A stretch of 64,000 nucleotides of DNA from Mycocentrospora acerina (GCA_022701365.1 JAKUHH010000035.1:124001-188000); one strand, 5' to 3'. Shown: positions 25,089 to 37,810, counted from the stretch's first letter. Program-made: numbers and translations. Notes: generated from the letters alone by a model not told the origin.

Positions 25089-28000
25089 CTAATAGACGCT
25101 ACATAGAGCAGGCAAGTTGTCGAATGTTCCTCGCGAAAAATCGACGCCTATTGCCTCGAATCTCCCCACCCTCTTCTCTATGATCAATTCCGTCTTTAGA
25201 GCAATTATCTCTCCTCTGATCTTCACATCGCTGCTACTACAGTCGAGCTTCGAATCTCTGCTTGCTGCATTCTCATTAACTTCCACAATCTCCTTCAATC
25301 TATTCCAATCCCTCAGGTAGTCCTCCGTATCCTCGTGGTTCTCCCCCTCTGACCCTCTCGATCCCTCGTAAGCCTGCTTAAACAAATTCCTCGCCGCCTT
25401 GTTTCGCCCCTGCTTCTCCATCACACCACCGAGTATCCACACACTCTCCAACGTCTCGCGATGGTTTGGACCCAAAAGCTCGGTTTGATTAATGAGACAT
25501 TCTCTCCCCAGTGCTTCAGCTTCGACAAGTTCGTTTTTCTTGCATAACACCGATGTCAATGCGCTCATCGCTTGAAGGGTTTCGAGACTCGCGATTCCGT
25601 TGTTTGTGCTATACCAGAGGAGTGATCGACGGAATAAACTCTCTGCCTCATCGTACTTGCCCAGTTCGTATAGCGTTCTTGCGAGAGATGTGGCGGTACT
25701 GTAAATGAGCCAATGCCCAGAGTCTGGGAGCTGGAGGGTTCTTTCCTTTTCTGAGAAGGATTCTCGAAGGTAGATTTCTGCTTCTGCAGGGCGGCCTTGT
25801 AGCTGTAATTGCACGCCTATCATTTCGAGATTGGTGCACCAGGAAGCGTCATAATGATCTTCTCCCCCTGCTCTGCGTGCTTCGTACGCTTGTTTCCAGA
25901 TGGCGTGAGCCTCCATGTAGCGACCTTGCGCGAGAAGGAAGCTGCCGCGTTTGCTGAATGAGTTTTGTGTCTTTCGGTGATTGGGACCCAGGTTGCGGAT
26001 ACGGATGTGCAGGGTCTGGACGTGCAAAAGCTCAGCTTCAGCGGTGCGTTTCAAGGACAGGAGGACATCGCCAAGATGGTCTATCGTGTCGAGTGTACTG
26101 GGGTGTTCAAGTCCTAGAGCCACATTTTTGAGCGCTAGGACACGACGATGAATTTTCTCTGCCTCCGGTTTTAGATCCATGAACGATAGAATAATCGCTT
26201 GTCGAGTGCTGGTTTCTAGTGCATTATGATCGCTTGGCCCCGATGTAATTGTAAAAGCTTCAGATGCGACGCGATACATTTTTCCAGCCGTAATCAAGGA
26301 ATACTTCTGATAGAAACAATTTGCTACTTTAGTTGTTAAGAATGCCCAGTGTCGGAGAGCTTGAGTTGATGTATCAGAGGGTCGATAAGGTATCGCAGCG
26401 TAAGCATGAGCAAGCAGTGGCTCGCATTCTTCAAAGTGGCCACCTTCTGGGTTGGGAAAGCTAATGTTGAGGATCGAGATGAATTTTTGGCTCCACGCAT
26501 CCAATTCCTCGTTGTGGACAAGCCATTTTATGGTGATGAACTGAACCAAGGGATGCATCGAGAAGTAACGACGGTCATTGTTGAATTTGATGAGACTGAA
26601 ATCCCTCAACATAAGCATGTCAGCTTCGAAATCACATGGCGAGGCTTCAACGAATTTTGACCGCTTTCTTGTCCGACGCAGTCGTACTCGACGCCTCCAC
26701 CAAGGTCTGGGAGGCTTTTGTAATAATATTTTTACTTCCTCGCCGTATTGGCCTTGGAGAAGCGATTCCGGAATGTTCTGGTAATCAAATAGGCACATCA
26801 GCGACAGGAGTCTAGCAGCTGAGGGTGCCGTTTTGCGAACGTACTCAAAAGTGACACTCCATGTGGCGACAATGGAATTCGACCTGTTGGCATCACGGCG
26901 AAGTTCCGGTAAGTTTTCGTCCAGCAAGCCCGTGGATTGCTCGTTACTAATTCTCAACTCTTTCAAGTACTCGGAAATCGGCAATGATCTCCTACTGATG
27001 TTTGCTGCTGCCTGTGATATAGGAAGTGGTACGTAACCAAGGGTCTCCACCAGCAAATTCATATCGCTATCGCTATGTTCTCCTTCTAGTCGAGTTTGCA
27101 ACATACTTCTTGCTTCACTTTCAGACATTGGCTCAACTGTGGTGATGTGCCTATAGTTGCAGGTCACTTGGAATGCAGCATCGCGACTTCTTGATGTTAC
27201 CAAGATAGATCCATTTTGCGATTGTGGTAGGTAATCGCGCAATTGTTTTGCAGGACCTGTTCCTTGGTAGTTTGGCGGGTTACTAGTGAAAACTGTCTGA
27301 TCATCAGCATTATCGAGAATCATCACCCAACGCCCATTCTGTTCGTTCTGTAGCCACTCGCAAACGAGGCTTAGAACTCCAGCCTTGTTCTCGTTAACTT
27401 CAGGTATTTGCACTGCCTTCGCAATCTCTCGATAGCCTTGCTCGAACTTGGTAGAGTTCTCAGCATCCACCCAGAATACCCACGTCTCGGGAGAAGATTT
27501 TCGAACTCGATGTCCGTATTCAATGGCGAGTAGCGATTTGCTATGTGAAATTTAATCAGTGCATATTCAACGCCTCTTTTAAATATGCAGAGGAACAATT
27601 GTGCGTACCCAATGCCACCACCACCGACAAGCGCATGTCTAGAGCCAGGACCAATCTTCGAAAGTACGTCGGCAAGTACCGGTCGCTCAATAAAATCCGA
27701 ATCTTGTCCAAACGGACATATAAATCTGGGAGTAGACGGTGTTCGTAACACTAAAAATCGTCATCAACTTACTGAATGTACATTACGAAGACATAACATA
27801 CCGACAAGGTCCTTACTCGGAGTAGAAACGACGCGTTCCAATGTTAACATCGCAACATATCCCTTAATCACCTCCCCTCTATGTTTGACTTCACCATCGT
27901 ATCGGAAACTCGTTACAGCTTTGGACACTCGAACAACAGTTGTCGCGTGCTTTTTCGGCAGTACTTTTTCAATAATACCTTTCAAGGCCTTAATTTGCTC

Positions 28001-28249
28001 TTCACAATCTTGAATGATTGGACAAAGTACTTCAATACTATCATCTGGTACCGAGCCATTTTTAATAGCCGATCCAATCCGTTTCAGCGAGAGAGTCAAG
28101 ACTGGCAATTCCTTCTGCAAAGACTGAAGACCTCTCGGTAGACCTTGGGCTGCAGATCGGAAGTCGTTGATTCGCGAAATCAACTCAGCTGTAATTTGGA
28201 GGACAGAAAGAATGTTCGCAGCAAGACTAAGGCCTGAAATCGGATCCAT
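25089..28249 (-). CDS. NLR-type STAND protein, paralogue of the gene at 13162
   Basis: Three exons on the minus strand, 28249-27802, 27750-27609 and 27540-25089, give 1013 aa. The N-terminal domain (MDPISGLSLAANILSVLQIT...) is of the SesA type. The P-loop LVGGGGIGKS is split by the second intron. Walker B is VMILDNADD, followed by GSILVTSRSRDAA and LGYVPLPISQAA. TPRs of the kinesin-light-chain type fill the C-terminal half (GLEHPSTLDTIDHLGDVL, LGPNHRETLESVWILGGVM). It shares domain order, exon 1 length (448 nt), exon 2 length (142 nt), intron phases and an Arg-rich insertion (PWWRRRVRLRRTRKRSK) with the NLR at 13162-16244. The two are clearly paralogues, though diverged. The start at 28249 matches the first gene's MAELATLS start; an upstream in-frame Met at 28303 would add 18 residues. 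The 3' end converges on SLH1 with 258 bp between stops. Confidence 0.85.
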
Positions 28250-29662
28250 GAGGCTTCGACTAAAATGGAGGCGTCCGAGAAAGAGAAATGAATTGAAATG
28301 CAAGCAGCAATGAAAAGTACAGTACCACGGGGGACATCATTTTTAGTAGTCATGCCGGCGGCTACACGCTGCAGGTCTGTCTGCGGCGCAGCCAGGCTGA
28401 TACGTCGTCCGACATGGGTTGACAGCAAAGCGATTCGTTACCCGGGTGCGACAAGAGCGTGAGGATCATCAAGTTCGCGAAAGTGGTGCACCCTCAGTAT
28501 CTCGAAACAATGCCAACAGATACTTGACTCGCCACTCTCCAAGCGCTCAACGTGGACGGTGGTGGATGGCTCTGCTCAAGAAGAAAGGCTGGTGCTGAAC
28601 AGATGCACCATGCGAGGTTGAAGATGGTACTATTAGCCAGGTAGGCGCGGCCCGAAGGCGGAGGCGTCCGCCCTGAGCTATTCATAGACATTCGCGTACC
28701 TGTGACCTGGCGGTTCATTGACGGCTGCCATCAATAAATTCACAACGTCGACCCTCCATTTAAATCAAATGGCTTTCTCTTACAGAATCCTGTCAATAAT
28801 TTCATACTAAATAGACATCTGAGTGGCCTCCGATGCTCAACTTGCATGCTCCAACTACTCTCATTTGCGGACCTCGCGCAAAAAGTTGGCAAGGGACACC
28901 AAGGTTCCTTTCAGGTCCTTAGGTCAACAGCCGTGTTCAATATCACATTCGATTGAATCACACGGTGTGTTGCCTGAAACAAGATGTCACTGCTAGAGTC
29001 GATGCGGAAGAGCGCCTGAATCCACGATGCCTGCTTGTGTGCGATGCTGCGCCTCGTTGCCCATCTCCATGTTTTGCCACGGCATGTCGCTCACACACTT
29101 GATGGAGAAGTTGGACTTTAGGCGTTCGATCTTATCAACTTACTCCCTCGTATCTTGGCTCTATTAGGTATGCATTGCATTTAGTGGTGACACAAAACAC
29201 GGGTGACACGAATCTGCAAACATCAGTTAAAGCAGGGCGTGGAGTATAGTTTGTGAGGCATCACAATGATGTGCTTTTGGTTGCGAGTACGAAATGGCAC
29301 TAGCACTCTACAAAATACTCTACAAAATACGTACTTTGCAGATTCTTCACTCTTGCTCCGACTCATAAGTCAAATTACTGAGCGAAAGTTCGTGGAAGGA
29401 TGCATCATACTGTGGAGCTGGCGAGGAGAGAAGACCAGGTCGCGATATATTAGAATCATTGCGGGATGTGTCCTTGGTGACGGGAATTTTGTTAGGGTTG
29501 GAAGAATAATGTACATAGGGGGATGAGAAAAGGTGTCACGATTACTAGGCTATGAGAAGGTGAACCTTGAAAATCGCGTCACTTGGGCAGATTTATCATA
29601 CATGATGCATGTGCATGCCAACGCCTATACAGTCACTTACATGTTACAAATTTTATTTCTTG
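28250..29662. other. Intergenic region
   Basis: This is the promoter side of the second NLR and the 3' side of the hypothetical protein at 29663. Short frames (28494-28718, 29266-29526) lack domains. A small direct repeat CTACAAAATA occurs twice near 29309-29330. Nothing else noted. Confidence 0.4.
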
Positions 29663-30775
29663 CTAGTCATCAGAGAAAACAACAAAACTACACTCATCTA
29701 TGTCCTCAAAGAAAACAAGTTCCCGGCTATCACCATTGCGCCCGCCAAAATCCTCATCATCGGATTCGACGTCTTCCCAATCGCTATCACCATCGTCGTC
29801 TTGTACTTCGTCGAAAGATTCGTTATCTTTCAAGTCATCGTCAGCCTCTTGGACTGAATGTCGGTTTCCTGGTACTTCCAGTGATATGGACATAGGAACT
29901 TGAGAGTAGTCTTCCGAGTCTTCGGATACTATGTCATCTTCTTCGTTGTGTAGGCCAAACACATGCCTGCTGGGAGCCGCAATGTGTTCCTCATCTGACA
30001 TGTCGCACGTATACTTTCCTGGTTCATAGCGTGGTGAGCGCCGCCAGTAGTACTCTTGTGGTCGACCAGGGCCGTCTTCGGTGTCCTTAGTGAATGAAAC
30101 AGTCTTCCTCCTCTGTTTAAGTGAATTCTTCTCCTGAAATGCTATGCCCATTTCAGACCAGTAAAGTTCCAATGCATGCCTTGCCGTCTTTATGTCATAA
30201 TCCTCCTGTTTTGGATGCCTCGCTGACCATTCGTCTTCTTGCTCGGCCTGTTGTTCCAGTTTTAACAGCTGCTGTATTGTTGAGAGCTTCTCTGAGCTCC
30301 ATACTTGATATACGTTCTCTTGGTGTTCTGATGCTTGGAGAGTGCAAGATGGGGCTCGCCCACCAGCACTTTGAAGCACGCGAGTGAGTACACCCATGTA
30401 GTTCAGATGCACATCGATGGTGCAAACAGGGCATCGTGGTTTTAATTGGCCTGTAGTAGAGGGGTGCATGCGATGTCGGCAGAGATACGCGATCGGAGGT
30501 TCATTTGCAGACGTCTTGGAGTCGACTTGAATTGGTTTGACATGATTTGATACATCTTCAAAAATATCAGAGAAGTAGCCGGAGTCTTGTTTCCTGAGCC
30601 ATAGTTGAAAATCCTCGTACTCGATGGCTGTGGGTACGTAGCCGTGGTCTACGGGGTCAAGCGTTGTGTACAGACGTTGCCATCGTCGGTATTGCTTCAC
30701 TTCACGCGACGAGAAGATGATAGATGCGGAGACGCGCAACCGTGCGCGACCCGTTGCTTTGGGTGCTGTGGACAT
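29663..30775 (-). CDS. Hypothetical acidic protein with a short Cys/His motif
   Basis: A single-exon frame of 370 aa with no signal peptide or membrane segment. Near residues 98-120 it has YLCRHRMHP...KPRCPVC, which resembles half of a zinc-binding module; too few ligands are present to call a RING. The middle part is helical and rich in Gln/Glu. From about residue 260 the sequence is strongly acidic (DDDLKDNESFDE, DDDGDSDWEDVESDDEDF) and ends in FVVFSDD. Acidic low-complexity tails like this are common in nuclear and chromatin proteins, but nothing here fixes a role. Length and codon structure argue against chance. I do not recognise the gene. Confidence 0.65.
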   Translation of the reverse strand: MSTAPKATGRARLRVSASIIFSSREVKQYRRWQRLYTTLDPVDHGYVPTAIEYEDFQLWLRKQDSGYFSDIFEDVSNHVKPIQVDSKTSANEPPIAYLCRHRMHPSTTGQLKPRCPVCTIDVHLNYMGVLTRVLQSAGGRAPSCTLQASEHQENVYQVWSSEKLSTIQQLLKLEQQAEQEDEWSARHPKQEDYDIKTARHALELYWSEMGIAFQEKNSLKQRRKTVSFTKDTEDGPGRPQEYYWRRSPRYEPGKYTCDMSDEEHIAAPSRHVFGLHNEEDDIVSEDSEDYSQVPMSISLEVPGNRHSVQEADDDLKDNESFDEVQDDDGDSDWEDVESDDEDFGGRNGDSRELVFFEDIDECSFVVFSDD

Positions 30776-32276
30776 AGTTACGCGTTACGAATTGATACCG
30801 CGTGGAAGCGTCGAAAGCGGCTGAGTGGTTGAGGACTTCGAGTCTTGAACAGTGGCGATTTTCGTCAAGCTAGTAGTAATGTGTAAGATGTGGTTGGTTC
30901 ACGGGTATGAGGGCTGAGTGAAAGGAAGCGTCGAGGTGCGCTTCACGTCACTATAAGAAGTCGCGTGTTCCAAGTTTGCACACAGGTGAATGTGACGCGA
31001 AAGACTATGCCGCGATCACAAAGACTGTGAATAACAACAAACGACAAAGACCAACGTGCGATAGCAAGCAACAGCGTTCCCCAGCAGTTGTCGCGTGTTG
31101 TGTACGCGCTGTCTCGACGTGAAGATAAGTGCTGATCGTGGCGGCCCGAGTGTCTGTTTCAAGCGCCACCAATTCCACAAAGTATCGGTTTCGCTTTTAG
31201 ATGTTTCTTGGAGACGTGATACTAATCGTGCTTTTTCTCTCAATGTGATAGTCGCAGATGTAGGGAGATTTTCAGAGTGTTTCAGTCGCTGAACTCAAAC
31301 CAGGTGGCGAGCGCTGAAAATGTTGCCCAACTTCTCGACGTTTGGGAGAGTGGAATACCACGAAAAAGCCATTACGTTAGTGAAGACAGAATCCATTCCT
31401 TGCTCTTTCAAAATAGTGTATAGAATTGCTGTGCAAACGACTGACTTCCTGGCGCCTGGACCGATCTTCGGAAGCTGATGTGGGGTAAGCGACTAGTGTC
31501 GCAACGGTGCAGGTCTTCCTGCTGTGGATGGTATGTGTGCGCGGGTCTGCTGTTCGCTGTCCGTTATTACAAAGAACCCGTGTTGAGGGCTTCGGAGGTT
31601 GTGGGGTGTGTTTGAGCGTTTGCGAGGGTTGGGTAGTGAGATGTACTGTGCGTCATCCGTGCCTGCCCGAAGTCTAGCTTGGCCCCTTTCGGAAGGAGCG
31701 TGGCGCATCGCTTCGCGTGCATGGATCATCAACAAATTGTCTTGAGGCTATGCACAAATTCAGCGGCCACAAACCCTAAATCCCGTAATCTTTCAGCCTT
31801 GTGTTCACTGCATCAAATCGCCAAAGGGCCCAAGGCTGTATGTGCAGAGCGTAAGCCTGCATTATTGGTGAGATTTTGCTTGTGCGTTCGGCGAGATTCT
31901 TTTGACGCTCGGTCTTTGTTTTACCCCTCCTGCTTGACCCCTTTGTCGATCACTGCTACAAGCCTCTCACATGAACATCTTTTGGAGACATTACGATATG
32001 CTTCCATTCTTTCTCCATTTGGAGCAGCTCTGTCGATGCGGAATCATGCCGGCATCTCGACAACTCGATGGTCAGATCTACTGATGACAAACAATAGACA
32101 CTCAGCATTCACTAAGAGATACCTGAGTATATACGAAACACCGCCCGAATATATGTCCGGCATGGCAGGCCAACTCGGTACCTCAGTGATCCGTGACCTA
32201 GCATGACCATCTCGTAAAGCCACCCATGTTACAATCAACGCTACCAACTCAGCTATTTCATGTCCTCGCACTCCAG
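30776..32276. other. Intergenic region with a possible P-loop-like relic
   Basis: Frames at 31016-31243, 31493-31735 and 31679-32206 (175 aa, plus) have no recognisable domain. On the minus strand about 31480-31320 reads KIGPGARKSVV followed by about 45 open codons. This recalls the KIGPGSRHALVGGGG block of the nearby NLR or a NACHT P-loop with Arg in place of Gly. I treat it as a possible relic, not a gene. Confidence 0.3.
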
Positions 32277-34008
32277 TCACATCCTTGATCGGAGCTTCAC
32301 AAAGAAATTGCTTTGCTTGACGAACCAAGCATTAAAAATTGTCCATTCCATCTCGGGGTACGCCAGGTCGATCTACGGTCAAAATGAGCATTAGCTGGAT
32401 CAAGTTGAATCTGAGGACTCACATCGTAGCTGCGCAGTATCGCCGGGACCAGCTTGTACATCTCCAAATAGCTGATGTTTTTCCCAATGCATGTCCTTGA
32501 ACCCGCGCCGAACGCGAACATACTGTTCTTCATTTCTGATTTCTTCGCGTCGCTGGCCTCAATCCATCTCTCAGGTCTCCAGCTATCGGCATCTTCACCC
32601 CAAAGTGCCTTGTCGCGGTGCAATACCCAGGCGCTGCACCCGATGTTTGTTCCTGAAGGGATGAATGTGTCGCAGAGTTGGATTCCGCCTGCTGGCGCGA
32701 TGCGTTCCAGAGGCAGACCCACAGCTGGATGAGTCCTTAACGACTCGCTGATGACTGCGCTCAAGTATGGCAGCTCGCGAACGTCGTTCCATTTTACTAG
32801 CGGATCTCCATGCATGAAGACGCCCTTAGATTCGACGTCATCGAATTCCGCTCTCAGCTTTGCCAGCTTGTCAGGGTGGCGGATGAGATTGTAGAAAATG
32901 GCTCTCAACGAAATAGCAGTTGTGTCCGAACCGGCAATCAAGTTGGCAGTGCTGAGGCCAAGAACACGGCTTTCGTCCATGAAAACCGGACCTTTCGTGC
33001 TTGCTTCTCGAAAACGAGTTAAGAAATCTCTTCGCAACCGCGTGTCCGCAGAAGTAGGTTCTGGTTTTACATCAGCATCAGCGCTAGCACCAGCACCAGT
33101 CCTAGACTCTACAATCCGTTCTTTGGTAAACTTTGCAATTGGCGAGGTTTGAAGAAGACCTCGAGCACTCATCCACGTCCGAATTGGATTCTTTAGGAAG
33201 AGCTGATCCAGAAAAGGTACTTGACCAACCTGATGCGAAAGTCAACACAAGTTATGATAACATATCTGCACGTCCTACCACTGCTGCATATCCCAACATC
33301 CATTCAAGACTTGATATGATGTTTTCAATGTCCACACCTCGATCTACAAAGCCCATTCGTTTCGAAAAGGTGAGTTCACAGATGACGTCGAAAGCATAGA
33401 ATTGAAGCCATTCACCAAAGTCAAGAACTCCGCTCTCATCCGCTTTGTTTGCGTATCTTTTATCCATTTGCTCTAGAAAAACACTGGTTGTAGAATCGAC
33501 CAACGGTTCGAATTGCACCAACGAGGTCATAGCGTAAGCGTTGTTAACAGATCGTCTCAATTTTGCATGAAAAGTTTCATCTATCGTGCTGAACAAAGTT
33601 TTCAAGACGACTCCATTTGCAAGAACCTGTTGTGGTTTGTAAAAACCAGACTATGACCGCAAAGTAAGCGATGGCGCACTCGAACACCCAGCGTTGCTTT
33701 ACCTTTACAAAGCCAGCATTGAGAGCATATATCTTCTTTGCTGCTTTATTGTCCGAACATGATACAGTTCGAGGTCCCAACCTAACCAAGTCGCCATATT
33801 GCTCGTGAAGTCGAATATGCCATTGCTCCGGTCGCCGACCCCAAGCAACAAACAAGCGGTAAAAGTCTGTGAATCCCGCGAGAAACGGACCTGGGATATG
33901 GTTTAGACCAGTAGCATATTTGTTGTATAGAAGGTGAGCCGTCAATACAACTGCGCAAAACTTGAGGACCAAGGAAAGTGACAATGTATTAATAATCTCG
34001 CCAATCAT
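32277..34008 (-). CDS. Cytochrome P450 monooxygenase, pisatin-demethylase-like
   Basis: Four exons on the minus strand: 34008-33703, 33626-33279, 33229-32423, 32372-32277, giving 518 aa. The N-terminus has one membrane anchor (LVLKFCAVVLTAHLLY) and a proline hinge (HIPGPFL). The I-helix is LIAGSDTTAIS near residue 318, the K-helix ESLR near 379 and the PERF-type block WRPERW. The haem loop is FGAGSRTCIGKN with the Cys near 464. The last short exon gives IDLAYPEMEW and FVKQSNFFVKL, the usual end of this group. These are ER-bound oxygenases fed by cytochrome P450 reductase; the group includes pisatin demethylase and many uncharacterised enzymes. The substrate is unknown and no other biosynthetic gene is adjacent. 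The TTG at 34017 upstream is in frame but not a plausible start. Confidence 0.9.
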
Positions 34009-35780
34009 CTTACTCAAGAATGGTAGAAATAGGCAGGCAATTAAGATGGATTCTGGAATATCTTTATGACAACTCTTTTACGGTAAGTTGTTTGCTCATT
34101 ACCGAAGTACTGAGGGGTCCAGCTTCCCAAATTCCGTCATGATTCCGCACCATCCCGCATCAAACAGCGTGGACTGGAGTACCTACTATCAAGTGTCTAC
34201 AATTACTAGTCAATCGTTGAACGAAATAGGTTGAAGTTGTTATCGAGACGGAACGTCGTGTCGGAGTTCAACGCTACAGTCGCCGTCCTTGAGATGGCAG
34301 TCCTAGATGCAGAACATACCAATCAGAGAAACTTACAATGATTCTGCACCTAATTGTATCTCACTCCAGCTGTCTAGCGTCAGTCACATCAAAAGTGGTG
34401 GTTCTAGAAAGCATGCCCAGGTATCACAGTATGAATCTCCGTAATGTCGATGTGCCAGCATTGCATGCTGCACGATTTACCTTGGCATATTGCATGCACC
34501 ATTGATTCAGCTCATCTCACCGTATCCCCCTCCCATAAATCGGAGAATTCTGCGCATTCGTCTCGTCATCAAACTTAGCCGCATCCTCCTTTCCGTCTAG
34601 CTGTCATCAATCCGTTTCTATCATGCCTGTCAGGTACTACTTGCTCGTGCTATAGTTCTTGAGTTCACCGCATATCAAAATCAGCGACTGAGCCATCGCG
34701 TTGTCTTTGGAACACGATGGTACTTGCTCGCATTCGACGGCTTCTTGTTCACCCGCGTGGCGTTGGGGCGGATTTGGCGCAGTCTTGTGCGTCATTGGAA
34801 ACTTTGACACCAATTATAGTTTCTGAAAAAGAAAAGTGGAAGCGAAGGTACACACACTTCATCAAGATAATTAAAAACAACTAGGTAGGCTTGTGTGTGA
34901 AAGCATCTCTAGCAGTGCTTGAGTTGAGCTCGATTAATGCGATCTTTTCCCTCTCTACTCAAGCAGGCGCAGTGTTTCCAACGCCTGTTATTCAATCCAT
35001 TACGGTTTACCCATCCTTATTTTAGGTTTCCCCGGCTTACCTTGCTGAATCGTGGTTTCTTACACCTAAAATCAGCATCCTAGTCAGCTGAGGGCAGTCG
35101 ACGCTACCACCTAGAATAAGCACTACAAGCTGCATGCCCATGCAACCACAGCGAATCAGAAGCTTGCCCTATAGTCTAGCCATCAGCCTTCAATCAGGGC
35201 TGATTCTGTCGTGAAAGACTTCAATGTTCAGACTATCGGTCGCAACGACGTGTTGTAAGCCAGCCGACGATTTTCTATTCAGTTTGGCCACAGAGAAGCA
35301 TAGTCTCTGATGGAGCAGTAATAGCCACGTCGGTTCAATCGGAGCTATAATAAAGAATACCACAACTGAATCTAAGCCTGTGTTGGCCTAGAGTATGCCA
35401 CCTGGTAATACACAGGCGAACCTGCATTGGCGAGATGTCGTTGATTATCGAAGGTATGTCTGGTGGTCACCTTTTCGTCTAAGCCATGGCCATTCCGGTT
35501 GGGTAGTGAAAGCTGCACATGGGCCATGGCGCATATGGGTCGGAAAGCACGCACGCCAAAGGTCCAGAAGTAGGCGAGCGAATGCGGGGGCCTATGTCTC
35601 AGCCCGTCCTTGCTCTCGGATAAGCTGTGTACTGCCCTTTGTTGCACTGCCGCATTAGGCTTTTGCAATTCGAAACCCTTACAAGTGCGTGGGTAAAAGC
35701 CTGACGCCCCCCTGGTCCTGTTCAAAAACCTTCCGTACCAAAATATCATTTGTATCCGCAAGTGATATATAAAAAACAGT
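34009..35780. other. Divergent intergenic region, P450 and lectin promoters
   Basis: About 1.8 kb separate the P450 start (-) from the lectin-like gene start (+). The overlapping frames at 35372-35761 and 35395-35658 on opposite strands have no product. No repeat or RNA gene was recognised. Confidence 0.4.
35766..35774 (+). promoter_or_regulatory. TATA-like element very close to the lectin start
   Basis: TATATAAAA ends seven bases before the ATG at 35781. This is too close for that ATG to be translated from a transcript initiated by it, so the match may be fortuitous. Confidence 0.2.
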
Positions 35781-37810
35781 ATGACGACTCCACAAAATAC
35801 CTCGGATGGCCAATGGAGTCCTTCACCACGGTACTCGGAGCTTGATCAGGTACACCAAGTACCTGAATCACAACAGCTTTATAACTCGCATCCACACCCA
35901 CCACAGGCTGTTTCTCCACCTCTCCAGGGTTATCGTCATAGCTCTATGCAGTCAAATTATCAAGAGAGGTAAGTCAAAATACCAGTAGTGTTGCAACTTG
36001 TGCGCAAGGCTGGCTCCCTTGGAGTACATCTTCTCTAGTTGTGCAAATTGGGCTAACTGAAGATAGCTCGGCTGGTATGCCATCTCCATATACTGCACAT
36101 TCGCAGCTTGCAACACCCACACCTGATCATTCCCAACCCCAGGTTGTAGGACACAGTAACAAAGGTACACCGTACGCCACACATTACCAGCTCGGTGGAA
36201 CGACACCAGACTACTCAGCACCTGAGGTCGTGGAACAGCCATACTACGACTATCAGCCAAACAAAGCATCTGCTTCATCGGCCGCGTATGAAGGTATCTC
36301 GCCCGTAGCTACCCAGCCGAGACACTATGGATTCAAGGAGCATGTTGATCCCAATGATGGAGCATATCAAGCTAGCGCTGCTCCTCCTCCCGTGCCTCCC
36401 AAGGATGATAGGAAATGCGGGATGAAGAGGAGGACATTCTTTATCATGATCAGCTGCATAGTCATCTGGCTCATTGCACTTGGGGTAGGACTTGGAGTTG
36501 GTTTGAGTCTTGGGATGAAGAAGAATTCGTACGTCAGACGTTTACATTGACCATTTCGTTAAGGTACTGATTTTGGAACAGAGACAATGGTACCGTAGAT
36601 CCTTTCTGCCAAAGTAAACCCAAGTACTGTATTGGTGGCTCGCTCAACTCCAAATATCTCTCCACGAAGGGAGCATTCAACGGCTCAGGTATTGCGCTAG
36701 CGGGCGAGTCCTGGAATAAGAATCAGCGACGAATCTTTACAGTCTACTTTCAGCATCATACAGGCGACATCCGATATATGATTTATACGTCAGACCGAAC
36801 ATATATTGGCGGCACAAAGTCTGAGACGGTTGCATCGGATGCCAAACCTGCAACTCCCATTTCAGCCGTAGCTTACGCTATTAACGAAACTTCATATGTG
36901 AGTAATCTCTTCTCAATATACGTTTCCTTGAAAATATGTAGGACGTTGCTGATAACCAAAGGTCCATATATTCTACATAACGAAAACCAACGGAATCAAG
37001 CAAATCACCAAGACGAACGTTACTGAGATCTGGGAGTCGGGTCCATTCAACAAGCTCAATCTACAAACTTATGACTCACCGACGCTCGGCTTACAAGCGT
37101 GTTGGAGAGGCAACTATTACGGCAGCTCCGATTATGAGAAATTCCCCACCAACAACGGCTCAAACAATACGGTACCCTTTGACAACAGCATCGGCATGAA
37201 TATATGGGTTCCGGTCGACGAAACCACGTTCCGGCAATACACATGGTACGCTGGCCAGAGCGTCTGGTCAGAGGTTCAGCTATGGCGAGGCTTCAACACA
37301 CGTGCTGGCGTAGGATGCTACAGCTGGGGTCCAACAACAACAAGTTACGCCATGATGGTCAACCAGATCAACGATGTAGAACTGCATTGGAAAGACACAG
37401 ACCCGAAGACACTATCAACAGCCAATCACCCCATGAACTCATGGGTAAACGCAACGGGTGGAATCATCGACGAGGTCTACCCGACCACTTCGCTTGGCTA
37501 CACGACGTACTTTTACGCCCAAATGGCCGATAGAAGCATCAAGGGATTTGACTACCAGTACAATGCTGAGAACTCATCGTACGCGGCGAACGCGACATTT
37601 GCGGTTACCAACGGTGCTGGCCCTGTTCTGGGGCTCGGCGGAACGCATCTCAGCGTCACCGCGGCTTCTGATAAAAACGCCGATGGGACCCAGAAATGGG
37701 GTAGTTTATATGTTTTCTTTCAGACAGAAGGCAGTGACATTTCAGTGTTTACGAGGCCGCTTGCAGCTGGTGAGTGGACAAAGGGAGAACTGGCGATTCC
37801 CACCGATTGA
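35781..37810 (+). CDS. Type II membrane protein with fungal lectin-like beta-propeller domain
   Basis: Four exons, 35781-35968, 36067-36528, 36582-36897 and 36962-37810, give 604 aa. The N-terminal ~180 residues are disordered and rich in Pro, Ser, Gln and Tyr. One membrane helix follows at about 187-212 (FFIMISCIVIWLIALGVGLGVGLSLG), preceded by KRR, which points to a cytosolic N-terminus. The large extracellular part holds repeated aromatic strands typical of the fucose-specific AAL-like propeller: RYMIYTSD, AYAINETSYVHIFYIT, WESGPFN, NIWVPVD, SEVQLWRG and GSLYVFFQTEG. Several N-glycosylation sites (NGT, NGS, NVT, NAT, NSS) fit an exported domain. The AAL/IPB-lectin family binds fucose; the family call rests on pattern, not on a search. 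The acceptor at 36066 was chosen because the one at 36038 leads to an early stop. Confidence 0.72.

Noticed and set aside
31679..32206. 175-codon plus-strand frame
   Set aside because: No domain, mixed composition, and it overlaps the 3' side of the P450 gene in antisense; likely chance.
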